From Pectobacterium araliae (GTDB lineage Bacteria; Pseudomonadota; Gammaproteobacteria; Enterobacterales; Enterobacteriaceae): DNA of 64,000 nt. Below the pieces are notes generated by a model. The model did not search any database and had not been told where the DNA came from. It saw nothing but the letters and a program-made list of their open reading frames with translations. The first letter of the stretch is position 1. Each line of letters starts with the position of its first letter. Positions 11,765-21,251 of the stretch are shown here, piece by piece. The translations under genes and the position numbers were made by a program. Where the stretch lies: positions 4,464,001 through 4,528,000 of the forward strand of contig NZ_AP028908.1 in the NCBI RefSeq assembly GCF_037076465.1, read 5' to 3'.

Positions 11765-12577
11765 ATGCAGGTATTTCAGGTGGAAGAGGTTCATTTAGGC
11801 GCAACGCAACATTCGGTCAACCATCCTGATTCGCTACACCAGCCACAGCCTGACTGGCTGGCGGAAGAGGTGCCCATTGCGCTGGTTTATAACGGCATTT
11901 CACATGTAGTGATGATGGCGTCACCGAAAGAGTTGGAACAGTTTGCTCTCGGGTTTTCCTTATCTGAAGGTATTATCCAATCACCAGCAGATATCTACGG
12001 CATTGATGTACAGCCAGCCTGTAATGGTATTGAAGTGCATATTGAGCTTTCCAGTCGGCGCTTTGCCGGGCTAAAAGAACGACGCAGATCGATGGATGGG
12101 CGCACGGGCTGTGGCGTATGTGGCGTAGAGCAGCTTGCGGAAATCGGCAAACCGGTGATGCCCCTGCCCTTCACCCAGACATTTTCCCTCAGCAAGCTTG
12201 AAAACGCACTGGTGCGGCTGCGCGATGTACAGAAGATTGGCCAGATGACGGGTTGTACCCATGCCGCCAGTTGGATAGCGTCAGACGGCACGCTGTGCGG
12301 CGGCAGTGAAGACGTTGGCCGCCATGTCGCACTGGATAAATTACTTGGCACCCGAGCAAAACAAGGGTGGCAACAGGGTGCGGCACTGGTTTCCAGCCGA
12401 GCCAGCTATGAAATGGTACAAAAGTCTGCCATGTGTGGCGTGGAAATCCTGTTTGCGGTCTCAGCAGCTACCTCGCTGGCTGTTGATGTTGCACAACGTT
12501 GCAACCTGACGTTGGTGGGGTTTTGTCGACCAGGGCAGGCAACCATTTACACACACCCGCAGCGCCTGAGCGAATAA
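11765..12577 (+). CDS. fdhD: Formate dehydrogenase accessory protein FdhD
   Basis: Sulfurtransferase that passes sulfur from IscS to the molybdenum cofactor of formate dehydrogenases. The 270-aa protein follows E. coli FdhD ([71 protein letters not shown]). The conserved Cys pair lies in RTGCGVCG at residues 116 and 119. An open frame runs upstream to 11633, but homology begins just after the ATG at 11765, which has AGGGTGA upstream. It lies immediately after the aldB remnant, with no obvious operon partner. Confidence 0.94.
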   Translation: MQVFQVEEVHLGATQHSVNHPDSLHQPQPDWLAEEVPIALVYNGISHVVMMASPKELEQFALGFSLSEGIIQSPADIYGIDVQPACNGIEVHIELSSRRFAGLKERRRSMDGRTGCGVCGVEQLAEIGKPVMPLPFTQTFSLSKLENALVRLRDVQKIGQMTGCTHAASWIASDGTLCGGSEDVGRHVALDKLLGTRAKQGWQQGAALVSSRASYEMVQKSAMCGVEILFAVSAATSLAVDVAQRCNLTLVGFCRPGQATIYTHPQRLSE

Positions 12578-12690
12578 GGGCAGCGTGAAGTATGACGAGC
12601 ATAGATTAATTTGTTTTTAGATAATGCAATAACGGCATAACCGTTTGTTATCATGAAGTAAAGCAATAGAGTTCACGACATCAGACCGAG

Positions 12691-12709
12691 AATAATCATT
12701 TTCAATATC
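12691..12709. promoter_or_regulatory. Fur box upstream of sodA
   Basis: AATAATCATTTTCAATATC matches the 19-bp Fur consensus at 14 positions and resembles the Fur site of E. coli sodA. It lies about 85-105 bp before the start codon. Iron repression of Mn-superoxide dismutase is established in E. coli. Confidence 0.65.
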
Positions 12710-12794
12710 ATTTAATTAACTATAATGAACGTATTGCTTACGCGGTACTCATAGAACAGTACCGTAACATTTTTTTTACCATGGAGATGCTAAA

Positions 12795-13421
12795 ATGAGT
12801 TATTCACTGCCATCGCTGCCATATGCTTATGACGCACTGGAACCGCATTTCGACAAAGAGACGATGGAAATTCACCATTCCAAACACCATCAGGCTTATG
12901 TCAATAATGCTAATGCCGCGCTGGAATCTCTGCCTGAGCTGGCTAAATTGTCTGTTGAAGAGCTGATTGCTCAACTGGATAAAGTCCCTGCTGAGAAAAA
13001 AGCAGCACTGCGTAACAACGCGGGCGGCCACGCTAACCACAGCCTGTTCTGGAAAGGCCTGAAAGTAGGTACAACGCTGGCTGGCGATCTGAAAGCAGCC
13101 ATCGAGCGCGATTTCGGTAGCGTTGATGCGTTTAAAGAAAAATTTGAACAAGCCGCTGCAACTCGCTTTGGTTCTGGCTGGGCTTGGCTGGTTCTGAAAG
13201 ACGACGGCAAACTGGCTGTGGTTTCTACTGCAAACCAGGACAGTCCACTGATGGGTGAAGCCATTTCTGGTACTTCTGGCTACCCAATCGTCGGTCTGGA
13301 CGTGTGGGAACACGCTTATTACCTGAAATTCCAAAACCGTCGCCCAGATTACGCTAAAGCATTCTGGAACGTGCTGAACTGGGACGAAGCTGCTGCTCGC
13401 TTCGCTAGCGCGAAAAAATAA
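12795..13421 (+). CDS. sodA: Superoxide dismutase [Mn]
   Basis: Cytosolic enzyme that dismutates superoxide to oxygen and hydrogen peroxide. The 208 aa cover the complete Fe/Mn-SOD fold. Metal ligands are in [10 protein letters not shown] (His27), [10 protein letters not shown] (second His) and [10 protein letters not shown] (Asp and His). [10 protein letters not shown] together with DVWEHAYYL and the overall similarity to SodA point to the Mn form. GGAG precedes the ATG by 8 nt. A Fur box lies upstream and a strong intrinsic terminator downstream, so it is monocistronic. Confidence 0.97.
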   Translation: MSYSLPSLPYAYDALEPHFDKETMEIHHSKHHQAYVNNANAALESLPELAKLSVEELIAQLDKVPAEKKAALRNNAGGHANHSLFWKGLKVGTTLAGDLKAAIERDFGSVDAFKEKFEQAAATRFGSGWAWLVLKDDGKLAVVSTANQDSPLMGEAISGTSGYPIVGLDVWEHAYYLKFQNRRPDYAKAFWNVLNWDEAAARFASAKK

Positions 13422-13469
13422 AACGTCTGGGTGCCTGATACGATCAGGTGACTTCTGCGTTTGAATATA

Positions 13470-13504
13470 AACTGGAATAACAGTCTGTTATTCCAGTTTT
13501 TTAT
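13470..13504 (+). terminator. Intrinsic terminator of sodA
   Basis: A perfect 13-bp stem (AACTGGAATAACA / TGTTATTCCAGTT) with a 3-nt loop is followed directly by a T-rich run. Confidence 0.92.
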
Positions 13505-13593
13505 TGTACCTACCCTATTTCAAGCCTCATGTATGTAGGCAATACCCGTTCATCTTTGAGCCTCTCCCCAGCAGGCCGCCGCTTACTGGCACG

Positions 13594-13620
13594 TAAAGTT
13601 TCAGAGCAGAATGCCGATAT
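13594..13620 (+). promoter_or_regulatory. Sigma-28 (FliA) flagellar promoter for the chemoreceptor
   Basis: TAAAGTTT, an 11-nt spacer, then GCCGATAT. The -35 element equals the FliA consensus and the -10 element matches 7 of 8 (GCCGATAA). It lies about 130 bp before the chemoreceptor start codon in the 327-bp sodA-mcp gap, where nothing else is visible besides the sodA terminator. It places the receptor in the late flagellar/chemotaxis regulon. Confidence 0.85.
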
Positions 13621-13748
13621 CTACTGCGGGTTTTTATCATGCTGTTTTGCAGGATTGGCTTGGCACGCGGTAATCCGAGATGCTAGCACCGCTAATCAAG
13701 TGTGCATCGGGATAGTGAATTTGGCTCAATACGATATAGTGGTGAAAT

Positions 13749-15644
13749 ATGATGGCTATAAATTTTGACAATCTAAAAGTCGGTAAAAAATTAGGATTGG
13801 GCTTTTTCCTGATCCTGCTGATGACCATGGTAATTGCTGGCGCAGGCATTATGCATGTAAGTTCGCTAAAAGACAGTATTGATAAAGTGAATTTAAGTAA
13901 CAGCATCAATGATGAGATCAACCAGGCTAAGTATTATCGCGCATTATACGGTGCCAATTATAATCCTGATGATATAAAAAAGAATATTGAGCATATTTCC
14001 AATATCAGTAAACTCGCTGAAAAAACAAAAGAATTTAGCTGGCCAGAAAATGATGCAAATAAAATATCGAATATACCTATATTAATCAATGACTATCAGG
14101 AAAAACAAAAAAATTATATTAATGCAGTGAATAATAAAGATGCTGTGAGAAAAAGCTGGAATATTTCAACGACGGAAAAACCACTACAACAACTCAACGA
14201 TCAATTAAAGATAGACAACAATAGCGCTAACCTTCAATTATTACTTTCTGACCTAAACCAAAAACTGATTGCTGTTCGTTACCACGTTCGTGGTTTATTA
14301 CTCTCAACGGATAAAGAATCCGAAGAAAAGCTGACGGATGCGATCAACGCCGCACAAACGTCATTAACCTTCCTGTATCAGAGCCTGTCTGCTGAACAGC
14401 GTGAAACGCTGGCGCCGATTCTGACGATCATGAATAATTATGAAGAACAAGTGTTGGCCTATATGCCCGCCTATCAAGAAGAAATGGCTCAGGCAGGGCA
14501 AATGCAAGTTGTTGCCGATCAGTTAAATGCCGTTATTACATCACTGCTTAGCGATCAGTTGGCCGCGTCACAGGCAGACATTCGCAGTGCCAAGCTGCAA
14601 ATGAGCATCACCGCACTGATTACGCTGTTACTTGGTCTACTGATTTCCTGGTTTATTTCGCGTCAAATCACTACCCCACTGGGTCGCACGCTGAACATGG
14701 CTGAAAAAATCGCAACAGGCGATCTTACCATGTCCATCAACACTACCCGTAAAGATGAGCTGGGTCAGTTAATGAGTGCGATGTCGAAAATGAATGACAA
14801 CCTGCACAATATGATCGATGACATTCGCGTCGGCGTCAGCCAGATTTCTAACGCATCTGGTGAGATCGTCGCAGGCAATACCGATTTATCTTCACGTACC
14901 GAGCAACAGGCCGCGGCCGTTGAACAAACCGCCGCCAGCATGGAGCAACTCACCGCTACGGTTAAGCAAAACGCAGACAACGCACACCACGCCAACAAAC
15001 TGGCCATCAGCGCTTCCCACACCGCGAAACAGGGTGGCGAACAGGTAAATAACGTGGTGCAAACCATGACCGCGATTGAGAACAGCTCCAAACGTATCGC
15101 GGAAATTACGTCCGTCATCAACAGCATCGCCTTCCAGACTAACATTCTGGCATTGAACGCCGCGGTAGAAGCCGCCCGTGCTGGTGAGCAAGGCCGTGGC
15201 TTTGCCGTTGTCGCCAGCGAAGTTCGTAGTTTGGCTCAGCGCAGTTCTCAGGCCGCGAAGGAAATTGAAGGCCTGATCTCTGAATCGGTTAATCAAGTAT
15301 CACGCGGTGCGACGCTGGTCGGCAATGCGGGCAAAACCATGAACGATATCGTCACCTCTATCGCGCAGGTGCATGACATCATGGGTGAAATTGCCACCGC
15401 ATCAGATGAACAAAGCCGGGGAATTACTCAGGTTAACCAGGCAATTGTTGAGATGGACAGCACCACACAGCAGAACGCCGCACTGGTGGAACAATCCTCT
15501 GCTGCTGCCGACTCGCTGGAAGAGCAGGCGAGACTGCTGAAGCAGGCCGTGTCCGTCTTCCGCCTGGCCAACGCACAGCATGATGACACGCCGGCCGGCA
15601 TCGCGTTTAACAACCAAACGCATCGTCTGCACGCACCTCGCTAA
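13749..15644 (+). CDS. Methyl-accepting chemotaxis protein
   Basis: Membrane chemoreceptor, 631 aa. TM1 is near residues 15-37 (LGLGFFLILLMTMVIAGAGIM), a ~230-residue helical periplasmic ligand-binding region (four-helix-bundle type by appearance) follows, then TM2 near 283-302 (ITALITLLLGLLISWFI), a HAMP domain, and a signalling domain with the hairpin tip EITSVINSIAFQTNILALNAAVEAARAGEQGRGFAVVASEVR. The C-terminus lacks an NWETF-type pentapeptide, so it probably does not tether CheR/CheB. The periplasmic part is AT-richer than the rest; the ligand is unknown. Expression from the sigma-28 promoter upstream is expected. Confidence 0.95.
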   Translation: MMAINFDNLKVGKKLGLGFFLILLMTMVIAGAGIMHVSSLKDSIDKVNLSNSINDEINQAKYYRALYGANYNPDDIKKNIEHISNISKLAEKTKEFSWPENDANKISNIPILINDYQEKQKNYINAVNNKDAVRKSWNISTTEKPLQQLNDQLKIDNNSANLQLLLSDLNQKLIAVRYHVRGLLLSTDKESEEKLTDAINAAQTSLTFLYQSLSAEQRETLAPILTIMNNYEEQVLAYMPAYQEEMAQAGQMQVVADQLNAVITSLLSDQLAASQADIRSAKLQMSITALITLLLGLLISWFISRQITTPLGRTLNMAEKIATGDLTMSINTTRKDELGQLMSAMSKMNDNLHNMIDDIRVGVSQISNASGEIVAGNTDLSSRTEQQAAAVEQTAASMEQLTATVKQNADNAHHANKLAISASHTAKQGGEQVNNVVQTMTAIENSSKRIAEITSVINSIAFQTNILALNAAVEAARAGEQGRGFAVVASEVRSLAQRSSQAAKEIEGLISESVNQVSRGATLVGNAGKTMNDIVTSIAQVHDIMGEIATASDEQSRGITQVNQAIVEMDSTTQQNAALVEQSSAAADSLEEQARLLKQAVSVFRLANAQHDDTPAGIAFNNQTHRLHAPR

Positions 15645-15674
15645 GAGTAAAAACAGCAGAGCACTAAAAATGAC

Positions 15675-15700
15675 AAAACCCCTGTTAAGACAGGGGTTTT
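15675..15700. terminator. Bidirectional terminator between the chemoreceptor and yibL
   Basis: A perfect 10-bp stem (AAAACCCCTG / CAGGGGTTTT) with a 6-nt loop has A-tract and T-tract flanks. It can end both convergent transcripts. Confidence 0.92.
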
Positions 15701-15741
15701 GTTAAGTAATTCAGTATCCTCTGTCTACGCAGAGAAAGGCC

Positions 15742-16104
15742 TCAGAACGATTTCGGGGCGTAGCCTGTCATCTCTTTTAAGCCCATTTCGCGCCCGAGTG
15801 CGGTCATCGGGTGCACAATGACCAAACCGCGAACGCTCTTCTTCAACGTCCCCATATCAGCCTGCTCTTTTTTCGTAATCGCACGGTTGAAAGGTAGGTT
15901 CACTAATTTCTGCGCTTCTTTGCTAAGTTTCTGTTCTCTCACGTTACGCAGGCGCTCAATCTCAGCCGTGAGCTTTTCGCAAGCTTCCAGATTGAGTGCG
16001 ATGGCTTCGGCATCACCTTGTGCCAGCAGCGTAGTCTGCTTATGCGTCAGCTTATCCAATTGGTCGCTAAGGCGTTTGATCTCTGCTTTTTCCTGCTCTT
16101 TCAT
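15742..16104 (-). CDS. yibL: YibL family ribosome-associated protein
   Basis: Small basic protein, 120 aa, same length and sequence type as E. coli YibL ([73 protein letters not shown]). The N-terminal half is predicted coiled coil. YibL co-purifies with ribosomes in E. coli, but its function is not settled. An in-frame Met at 16152 gives an unmatched extension; I use 16104. It sits next to mtlR as in E. coli. Confidence 0.93.
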   Translation of the reverse strand: MKEQEKAEIKRLSDQLDKLTHKQTTLLAQGDAEAIALNLEACEKLTAEIERLRNVREQKLSKEAQKLVNLPFNRAITKKEQADMGTLKKSVRGLVIVHPMTALGREMGLKEMTGYAPKSF

Positions 16105-16241
16105 AAAAGATAACCTATATAACGGGAGAATAATGCGGGGCACAGCATACACTATACGCTAAATAATTCGAGTTGTTGAAAGCCCCGTCAGCTTGAAGTA
16201 TGACGACTTGGGCTAATGTGGAGTGATGTCGCTGAATGGGG

Positions 16242-16772
16242 CTAAAATGCCTTTTTCAGACTGATTTGCGCAATCAATGCGGTCAGGGATAAAACCAGTG
16301 TGGAACGCACCATCTGCTGGTAACGCTGCTGTTGCATGCTCACCAGAAGCGGGTCGGCAGCTTCTGCTACGGGCGGCAAAGCAGGTTCTGCGGGCAACGC
16401 AGCAACGCAGTGCAGCTCGCCGATAGGCCCCAGAATTTCATCATCGGTAAAACGATAATGGCGATCGTCATGCGCCAATTCTTCGCCCAGCGCCATTAAT
16501 AGTTCCGCATCTTCGTACTCTTTACGGCTGATCATGCCCAAGCCATAAATCAATTTCAGGCGCACGGAAAGGTCGCCCAGTGGCCCCGTTCCCGTCATCA
16601 GAGGTTCAACGGCATATTTCACCGCATAGTCATCTTTACGGAACACCTGCAACATCAGGATGCTGACCGCTTCAGCCAGCAATTCAACAGCACAGAGCAT
16701 AAAATCACGCACTGTCTTCCCTGAGTTCAGCGCTTCCAGAACCCGGTTTTCAAACGCCTGTGTTTCTTCCAT
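16242..16772 (-). CDS. mtlR: Mannitol operon repressor MtlR
   Basis: Represses mtlADR. It matches E. coli MtlR from MEETQAFENRVLEALNSGKTVRDF onward (QVFRKDDYAVKYAVEPLMTGTGPLGDLSVRLKLIYGLG; YEDAELLMALGEELAHD; TDDEILGPIGELHCVAALP; C-terminal ISLKKAF). The frame stays open to a Met at 16853, but that would translate a structured inverted repeat with no homology; I chose the Met at 16772, preceded by GAGAAG. Last gene of the mannitol operon. The N-terminus is the uncertain part, since E. coli MtlR has about 20 further residues. Confidence 0.93.
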   Translation of the reverse strand: MEETQAFENRVLEALNSGKTVRDFMLCAVELLAEAVSILMLQVFRKDDYAVKYAVEPLMTGTGPLGDLSVRLKLIYGLGMISRKEYEDAELLMALGEELAHDDRHYRFTDDEILGPIGELHCVAALPAEPALPPVAEAADPLLVSMQQQRYQQMVRSTLVLSLTALIAQISLKKAF

Positions 16773-16830
16773 CGTCACTTCTCGACCCTTTAAACCCGCA
16801 CACAGCCTACCCCATCTCGGTAGCATGCTT

Positions 16831-16910
16831 ACCGGCAGGTGTGGCGACATCACATCCCCGACGTCGCCCGTATACCTTTACAGCGGGTCGAAAAGACCAC
16901 ACCTGCCTGG
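16831..16910. repeat. Structured inverted repeat between mtlD and mtlR
   Basis: The arms GGCAGGTGTGG (16834-16844) and CCACACCTGCC (16897-16907) are perfect and extend to about 14 bp with one bulge (ACC-GGCAGG / CCTGCCTGGT). They enclose smaller stems, e.g. GCGAC (16844-16848) with GTCGC (16863-16867). Placed in the mtlD-mtlR spacer, it may be an RNA processing or stability element. I do not recognise it as an ERIC or REP copy. Confidence 0.6.
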
Positions 16911-16926
16911 TGACGAGACGCGCCGA

Positions 16927-18075
16927 TTACTGCATGGCGTTATACACATTCACTGCTTGCGCGACAACCTCGCTGTCGGCATCCAGACCAGAAATCTGCA
17001 CTAGCGCCGCCTGCACACCCTGGGTGTGGATTAACTCAGCCAGCTCCAACGCCTGCGGATCTTGCTCGCTGCGATAATGCATCGCGGCAGCAATGCCAGT
17101 AATCAGGTTATCATGCGGCAAATGGTATTCCAGCGTTCCCAGCAGCGGCTTGATCAGACGGTCTCCTGCACTCAGCTTACGCAGCGGCTGACGGCCAACG
17201 CGATCCACATCATCATGCAGATGGGGGTTTTCAAAGCGGCTGAGAATCTTGTTGATATAGGCAGCGTGCTTATCCGCATCAAAACCGTAGCGCTTGATGA
17301 GTACCGCACCGCTCTCTTCCATGGCCCCTTTGACCACAGCTCTGACCTTCGGATCGAGAATCGCATCGCGGATCGTTTGATGGCGCGCCTGCCGACCGAG
17401 GTAGGCCGTAATCGCATGACCTGTGTTCAACGTGAACAGCTTACGCTCGACAAACGCCATCAGATTGTCAGTCAGTTCCATACCGGGAATCGCTGGCGGT
17501 TCACCGCAAAACTGGGTTTTATCGACAATCCACTCACTGAAGGTTTCTACCGTTACCGCCAGCACATCATCGCTACCCGCTTCGGAAGGCGGTACGATGC
17601 GATCCACGGCGGAATCGACGAATCCCACATGCTCAACCACCCATTCCTGATGGCCTTCCGGCAGCAGTTTCAACACATGTTGTTTTAACTGGCTGGTACC
17701 ACGCACCATATTTTCACAAGCAATAATGTTCAACGGCCGGGTGTTACCGTCGTCATGACGCTTAACCAGCCCCTGAGCGATAGTTCCGGCGATTTTTTCC
17801 AGAATCTGCGGCCCCACTGCGGTCGTCACCAGATCGGCCACAGCAATAAGCGCGACAGCATCCTGACTGCCGCTGTGAACAGCGCTAACGTTGCTGACGG
17901 TATCAAGGCGCGTGTTATCACCGACAATCCGCACCGTGTAGCTTGTACGGCTGTTCAGAGCATCCAACAGCGGCTGATTGACGTCAGCAAATGTCAGTTC
18001 GACGTTGGCATCTGCCAACAATTTACCAATAAATCCACGGCCAATATTACCCGCGCCAAAATGTAATGCTTTCAT
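16927..18075 (-). CDS. mtlD: Mannitol-1-phosphate 5-dehydrogenase
   Basis: NAD-dependent oxidation of mannitol 1-phosphate to fructose 6-phosphate. The 382 aa equal the E. coli length. The N-terminal Rossmann motif is [15 protein letters not shown]; the polyol-dehydrogenase region includes [29 protein letters not shown], and [17 protein letters not shown] with the catalytic Lys/His neighbourhood. An upstream in-frame Met at 18126 would add 17 residues that run over the intercistronic hairpin; the ATG at 18075 matches the family. Second gene of mtlADR, 61 bp after mtlA. Confidence 0.97.
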   Translation of the reverse strand: MKALHFGAGNIGRGFIGKLLADANVELTFADVNQPLLDALNSRTSYTVRIVGDNTRLDTVSNVSAVHSGSQDAVALIAVADLVTTAVGPQILEKIAGTIAQGLVKRHDDGNTRPLNIIACENMVRGTSQLKQHVLKLLPEGHQEWVVEHVGFVDSAVDRIVPPSEAGSDDVLAVTVETFSEWIVDKTQFCGEPPAIPGMELTDNLMAFVERKLFTLNTGHAITAYLGRQARHQTIRDAILDPKVRAVVKGAMEESGAVLIKRYGFDADKHAAYINKILSRFENPHLHDDVDRVGRQPLRKLSAGDRLIKPLLGTLEYHLPHDNLITGIAAAMHYRSEQDPQALELAELIHTQGVQAALVQISGLDADSEVVAQAVNVYNAMQ

Positions 18076-18106
18076 GAGACATAACCTTAAAAAAACATAA
18101 AAAGAG

Positions 18107-18122
18107 GCCGCCCGAAGGCGGC
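18107..18122 (-). other. Intercistronic hairpin between mtlA and mtlD
   Basis: GCCGCC-CGAA-GGCGGC, a perfect 6-bp GC stem with a 4-nt loop, lies in the 61-bp gap. It probably stabilises the mtlA message or tunes mtlD expression. Confidence 0.6.
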
Positions 18123-18136
18123 ACAAGCCACGTCAA

Positions 18137-20044
18137 TTAGGCACTCTTTTTACCGGAGAGTAAGTCGAGGACTTCCTGAACATCCTGGGTGTGTGCCAGA
18201 CGTTCAATAACGGCATCATCATCCAGCGCGTTGGTCAGGCTGGTGATGACCTGAATATGTTCGTTGTTGCGAGCAGCAATCCCAATAACCAGACGTGCAA
18301 CCTCGTCTTCTTCATCGCCAAAGCGAACGCCTTCAGGATATTGGCAGAAAACAACGCCTGTTTTCAGCACGCGGTCTTTCGCTTCAATCGTACCGTGCGG
18401 CACGGCAATCGATTCGCCCAGATAGGTGGAAGTCAGTTTTTCACGTTCCAGCATCGCCTCAACATACGCAGGCTCGACATAGCCGCCTTTCACCAGTTGC
18501 TCACCGGCGAAACGAATTGCCTGCTCTTTGTCTGTCGCATGCTGATTCAGGAACACATTGCCAGCACCCAGTTGGAACAGGTTAGTCGGCGTGTCAGCTA
18601 CAGCGGGTGCAGGCGTTGTTACGGCTTCAGGCTGCGCAGTACCCTGTGCTGCCACCAGACGAGCCGCCAGATCGCTATACAGACCGCTATCCAGGAAGTT
18701 GGTCAGAGAAATGTGCTGTGCCTGTGGCGCGTGGCGCATCGCACGCTCAGTCAGATCGCGGTGCGTAATGACCAGATCAACATCGTCCGGCAGGCTATTG
18801 ATCGCGCTGTTGGTCACCGAAATATTGGTCAGCCCGGCATCCTGAACTTTCTTACGCAGCACACCAGCCCCCATCGCGCTGGAACCCATACCGGCGTCAC
18901 ACGCTACGATGATTTTACGCACGGTGCTCATATCACCACTGACACCGACGTTAGTCGCCGTGCCTTTAGAGGACGTTTTCATTTCCTGCACGCGACGTGT
19001 TGCCTCGCTCAGGTCTTCCTCTTTTTGCTTGGTGCTTTTCAGTAGAATTGCCGACACGATGAAGGACACCGCAAAAGCCGCTGCAATCGCGGCCAGGTTA
19101 GCGAAGTAAGCGCCTTTTGGCGTCATCGCCAATACCGCCAGAATCGAGCCTGGAGACGCTGGAGAAACCAGACCACCGCCCAGCACGCTCAGCGTAAACA
19201 CACCAGTCATCCCGCCCAGAATTACCGCGATAATCAGACGCGGGTTCATCAGCACGTAAGGGAAGTAGATTTCGTGAATCCCGCCCAGGAAGTGGATAAT
19301 CGCCGCACCCGGGGCTGATTCTTTCGCGTTACCACGACCGAAGAACATATAAGCCATCAGCACGCCCATTCCCGGGCCTGGGTTCGCTTCGATCAGGAAG
19401 AAAATAGATTTGCCAGTTTCCGTCGCCTGCTGAATCCCCAGCGGTGAGAAGATACCGTGGTTGATGGCATTGTTCAGGAATAGAATTTTCGCAGGTTCAA
19501 CGAAGATGGACGTAAACGGCAAGAGGTTGTTCTGAACCATCAGGTTAACGCCGGAAGCCAGCACCTGAGAGAAGACTTCAACCAGTGGACCAATTGCCAA
19601 AAACGAAAGAATTGCCAACAACATACCAATAATACCGGCAGAGAAGTTGTTGACCAGCATTTCAAAGCCGCTCTTGATTTTACCGTCGACTATGCGGTCA
19701 AAACGCTTGATCACCCAGCCACCCAACGGACCGACTATCATGGCGCCGAGGAACATCGGGATATCAGTCCCGACGATCACCCCCATCGTCGTAATGGCAC
19801 CCACCACACCACCACGCTCACCGAATACCAGACGTCCGCCGGTATAACCAATCAATAATGGCAGCAAATACGTGATCATCGGATCGACAAGTTTCGCCAA
19901 CGTATCATTGGGGATCCAGCCGGTGGGGATAAACAGTGCGGTAATGATACCCCAAGCGATAAATGCGCCAATATTGGGCATCACCATATTGCTGAGGAAG
20001 CGACCAAAGTTTTGCACTTTGATCTTAATATCTGGTGAAAGCAT
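18137..20044 (-). CDS. mtlA: Mannitol PTS enzyme IICBA
   Basis: Inner-membrane transporter (635 aa) that imports and phosphorylates D-mannitol. IIC covers residues ~1-340 with several membrane segments and the conserved NAINHGIFSPLGIQQ and LGGIHEIYFPYVLMNPRLI motifs. IIB follows (IVACDAGMGSSAMGAGVLRKK, phosphocysteine near 383). IIA is C-terminal (YLGESIAVPHGTIEAKDRVL, phosphohistidine near 550). All three domains are intact. First gene of mtlADR, under four CRP-like sites. Confidence 0.98.
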   Translation of the reverse strand: MLSPDIKIKVQNFGRFLSNMVMPNIGAFIAWGIITALFIPTGWIPNDTLAKLVDPMITYLLPLLIGYTGGRLVFGERGGVVGAITTMGVIVGTDIPMFLGAMIVGPLGGWVIKRFDRIVDGKIKSGFEMLVNNFSAGIIGMLLAILSFLAIGPLVEVFSQVLASGVNLMVQNNLLPFTSIFVEPAKILFLNNAINHGIFSPLGIQQATETGKSIFFLIEANPGPGMGVLMAYMFFGRGNAKESAPGAAIIHFLGGIHEIYFPYVLMNPRLIIAVILGGMTGVFTLSVLGGGLVSPASPGSILAVLAMTPKGAYFANLAAIAAAFAVSFIVSAILLKSTKQKEEDLSEATRRVQEMKTSSKGTATNVGVSGDMSTVRKIIVACDAGMGSSAMGAGVLRKKVQDAGLTNISVTNSAINSLPDDVDLVITHRDLTERAMRHAPQAQHISLTNFLDSGLYSDLAARLVAAQGTAQPEAVTTPAPAVADTPTNLFQLGAGNVFLNQHATDKEQAIRFAGEQLVKGGYVEPAYVEAMLEREKLTSTYLGESIAVPHGTIEAKDRVLKTGVVFCQYPEGVRFGDEEDEVARLVIGIAARNNEHIQVITSLTNALDDDAVIERLAHTQDVQEVLDLLSGKKSA

Positions 20045-20295
20045 AAAAACACACCCCTATTGAAACGCGCTGACAATAAGAGCGCGTGGTAATTATCGTG
20101 AGACGGCGTGGCAACGTGTATTAGTCGCAGCGATGGTGCAACACCGACAGCTTTATTTTTACCGAGATATCGACGGTTACCGAAAGCTCAGCTGTTATAA
20201 AAACACCGCTTGCCACAAAAATATTTCCGTCATTATTACTGTATGCAGCGCGGACTCTAACACGCTGTTTTCATACCGCAACCTCATGGCAGGAA

Positions 20296-20472
20296 CGTGA
20301 CAAAAATCACACAACCACCCTACATCAACGATACAAATAGGTGATTTACTTCACAAAAAACCGTTAAAAATGAAAAACTAAACAGATTTTCAGACAAATA
20401 CAGCACCCAATATGTGATTTGCATCACATTTTATGGTGCTATGTTTGTTTTGTTTATGTGATGAGAATCACA
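20296..20472. promoter_or_regulatory. Array of four CRP sites upstream of mtlA
   Basis: Four TGTGA-N6-TCACA sites: 20296-20311 (CGTGAcaaaaaTCACA), 20340-20355 (GGTGAtttactTCACA), 20413-20428 (TGTGAtttgcaTCACA, perfect half sites) and 20457-20472 (TGTGAtgagaaTCACA, perfect half sites). Centre spacings are about 44, 73 and 44 bp. Multiple CRP sites are known for E. coli mtlA. They lie in the 490-bp mtlA-yiaF gap, which holds no visible gene; the farthest site is ~420 bp from the mtlA start. Confidence 0.88.
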
Positions 20473-20534
20473 ATTTATTTTCCCCTTCGGTCTGCCAACC
20501 CCCTCTTATCCAGAATCGACTCGCCAAGAGGTTA

Positions 20535-21251
20535 TTAGGGATAATTCACGCCATTTACTCCTCTGAGCGCATTCATTACATTCTGCTGCTGCACAGGTAA
20601 TGCCGCCACCATACTGTTATATTGCACCGCCTGCTGTGCCGTACGGAATTGGACAGATGCGCCGTTAAATACGGCCTGATCGCCCTGAGCCTGAAGGAAA
20701 TCGCCAACCTGAATCAGGCTTTGTGCAAACGACGTGGCGCTAGGAATAACAGGTAACAACGCATTACTCGGCTGTATTACCGTGCTCGCATAGAGTCGCT
20801 CATAAGGAATTTGCACCTCTTCGGGCTGCTTTAACGCGCGGTGGGCATTGTCAGCCTGCGCTTTTGCCGCCTGAATATGCTGCGCCAACAGGCTCATGGT
20901 TCCGACTGATTGCCTGAGCGCATCACGCTGCGTCAGATAGTCTTTAGGGACGCGAATTCGAGAAACTTGCCCCAGCATCGGCGTCAAACTGCCGGACACA
21001 GCTTGATGAAATTGCTGAGAAAAGGTGGTTAAGATCGCATAATCGTTGGCAAAATTGCCAAAATTCTTCTTCTGCTCTTCCGTCAATGTCGGCAGTTTCC
21101 CATCCTGCTGCGACTGTACGCTTTGCAGGAACGCAACGAATGCCTTCCGCTGATCGGCTTCGCTGTCACCACAGGCAGCCAACTGCAATGCCGCTAAAAT
21201 AACCAGAACTGGCAGCAGCCAGCGTGAACGGTACGTCATCAGCCTTCTCAT
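20535..21251 (-). CDS. yiaF: DUF3053 lipoprotein (YiaF-like)
   Basis: Predicted lipoprotein of 238 aa. A hydrophobic signal (WLLPVLVILAALQLAAC) ends in the lipobox LAAC, giving a lipidated Cys near residue 27. The rest resembles E. coli YiaF (DUF3053): QRKAFVAFLQSV, LPTLTEEQKKNFGNFANDYAIL, RVPKDYLTQRDALR, IQPSNALLPVIPSATSFAQSLIQVGDFLQAQG. Asp at +2 after Cys is uncertain (sequence is C-G-D), so the final membrane is not clear. AGGAG precedes the Met at 21251; Met at 21239 is the alternative. Function unknown. Confidence 0.88.
   Translation of the reverse strand: MRRLMTYRSRWLLPVLVILAALQLAACGDSEADQRKAFVAFLQSVQSQQDGKLPTLTEEQKKNFGNFANDYAILTTFSQQFHQAVSGSLTPMLGQVSRIRVPKDYLTQRDALRQSVGTMSLLAQHIQAAKAQADNAHRALKQPEEVQIPYERLYASTVIQPSNALLPVIPSATSFAQSLIQVGDFLQAQGDQAVFNGASVQFRTAQQAVQYNSMVAALPVQQQNVMNALRGVNGVNYP

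Noticed and set aside
13529..13768. 79-codon frame before the chemoreceptor
   Set aside because: It runs across the sigma-28 promoter into the chemoreceptor start and has no family resemblance.
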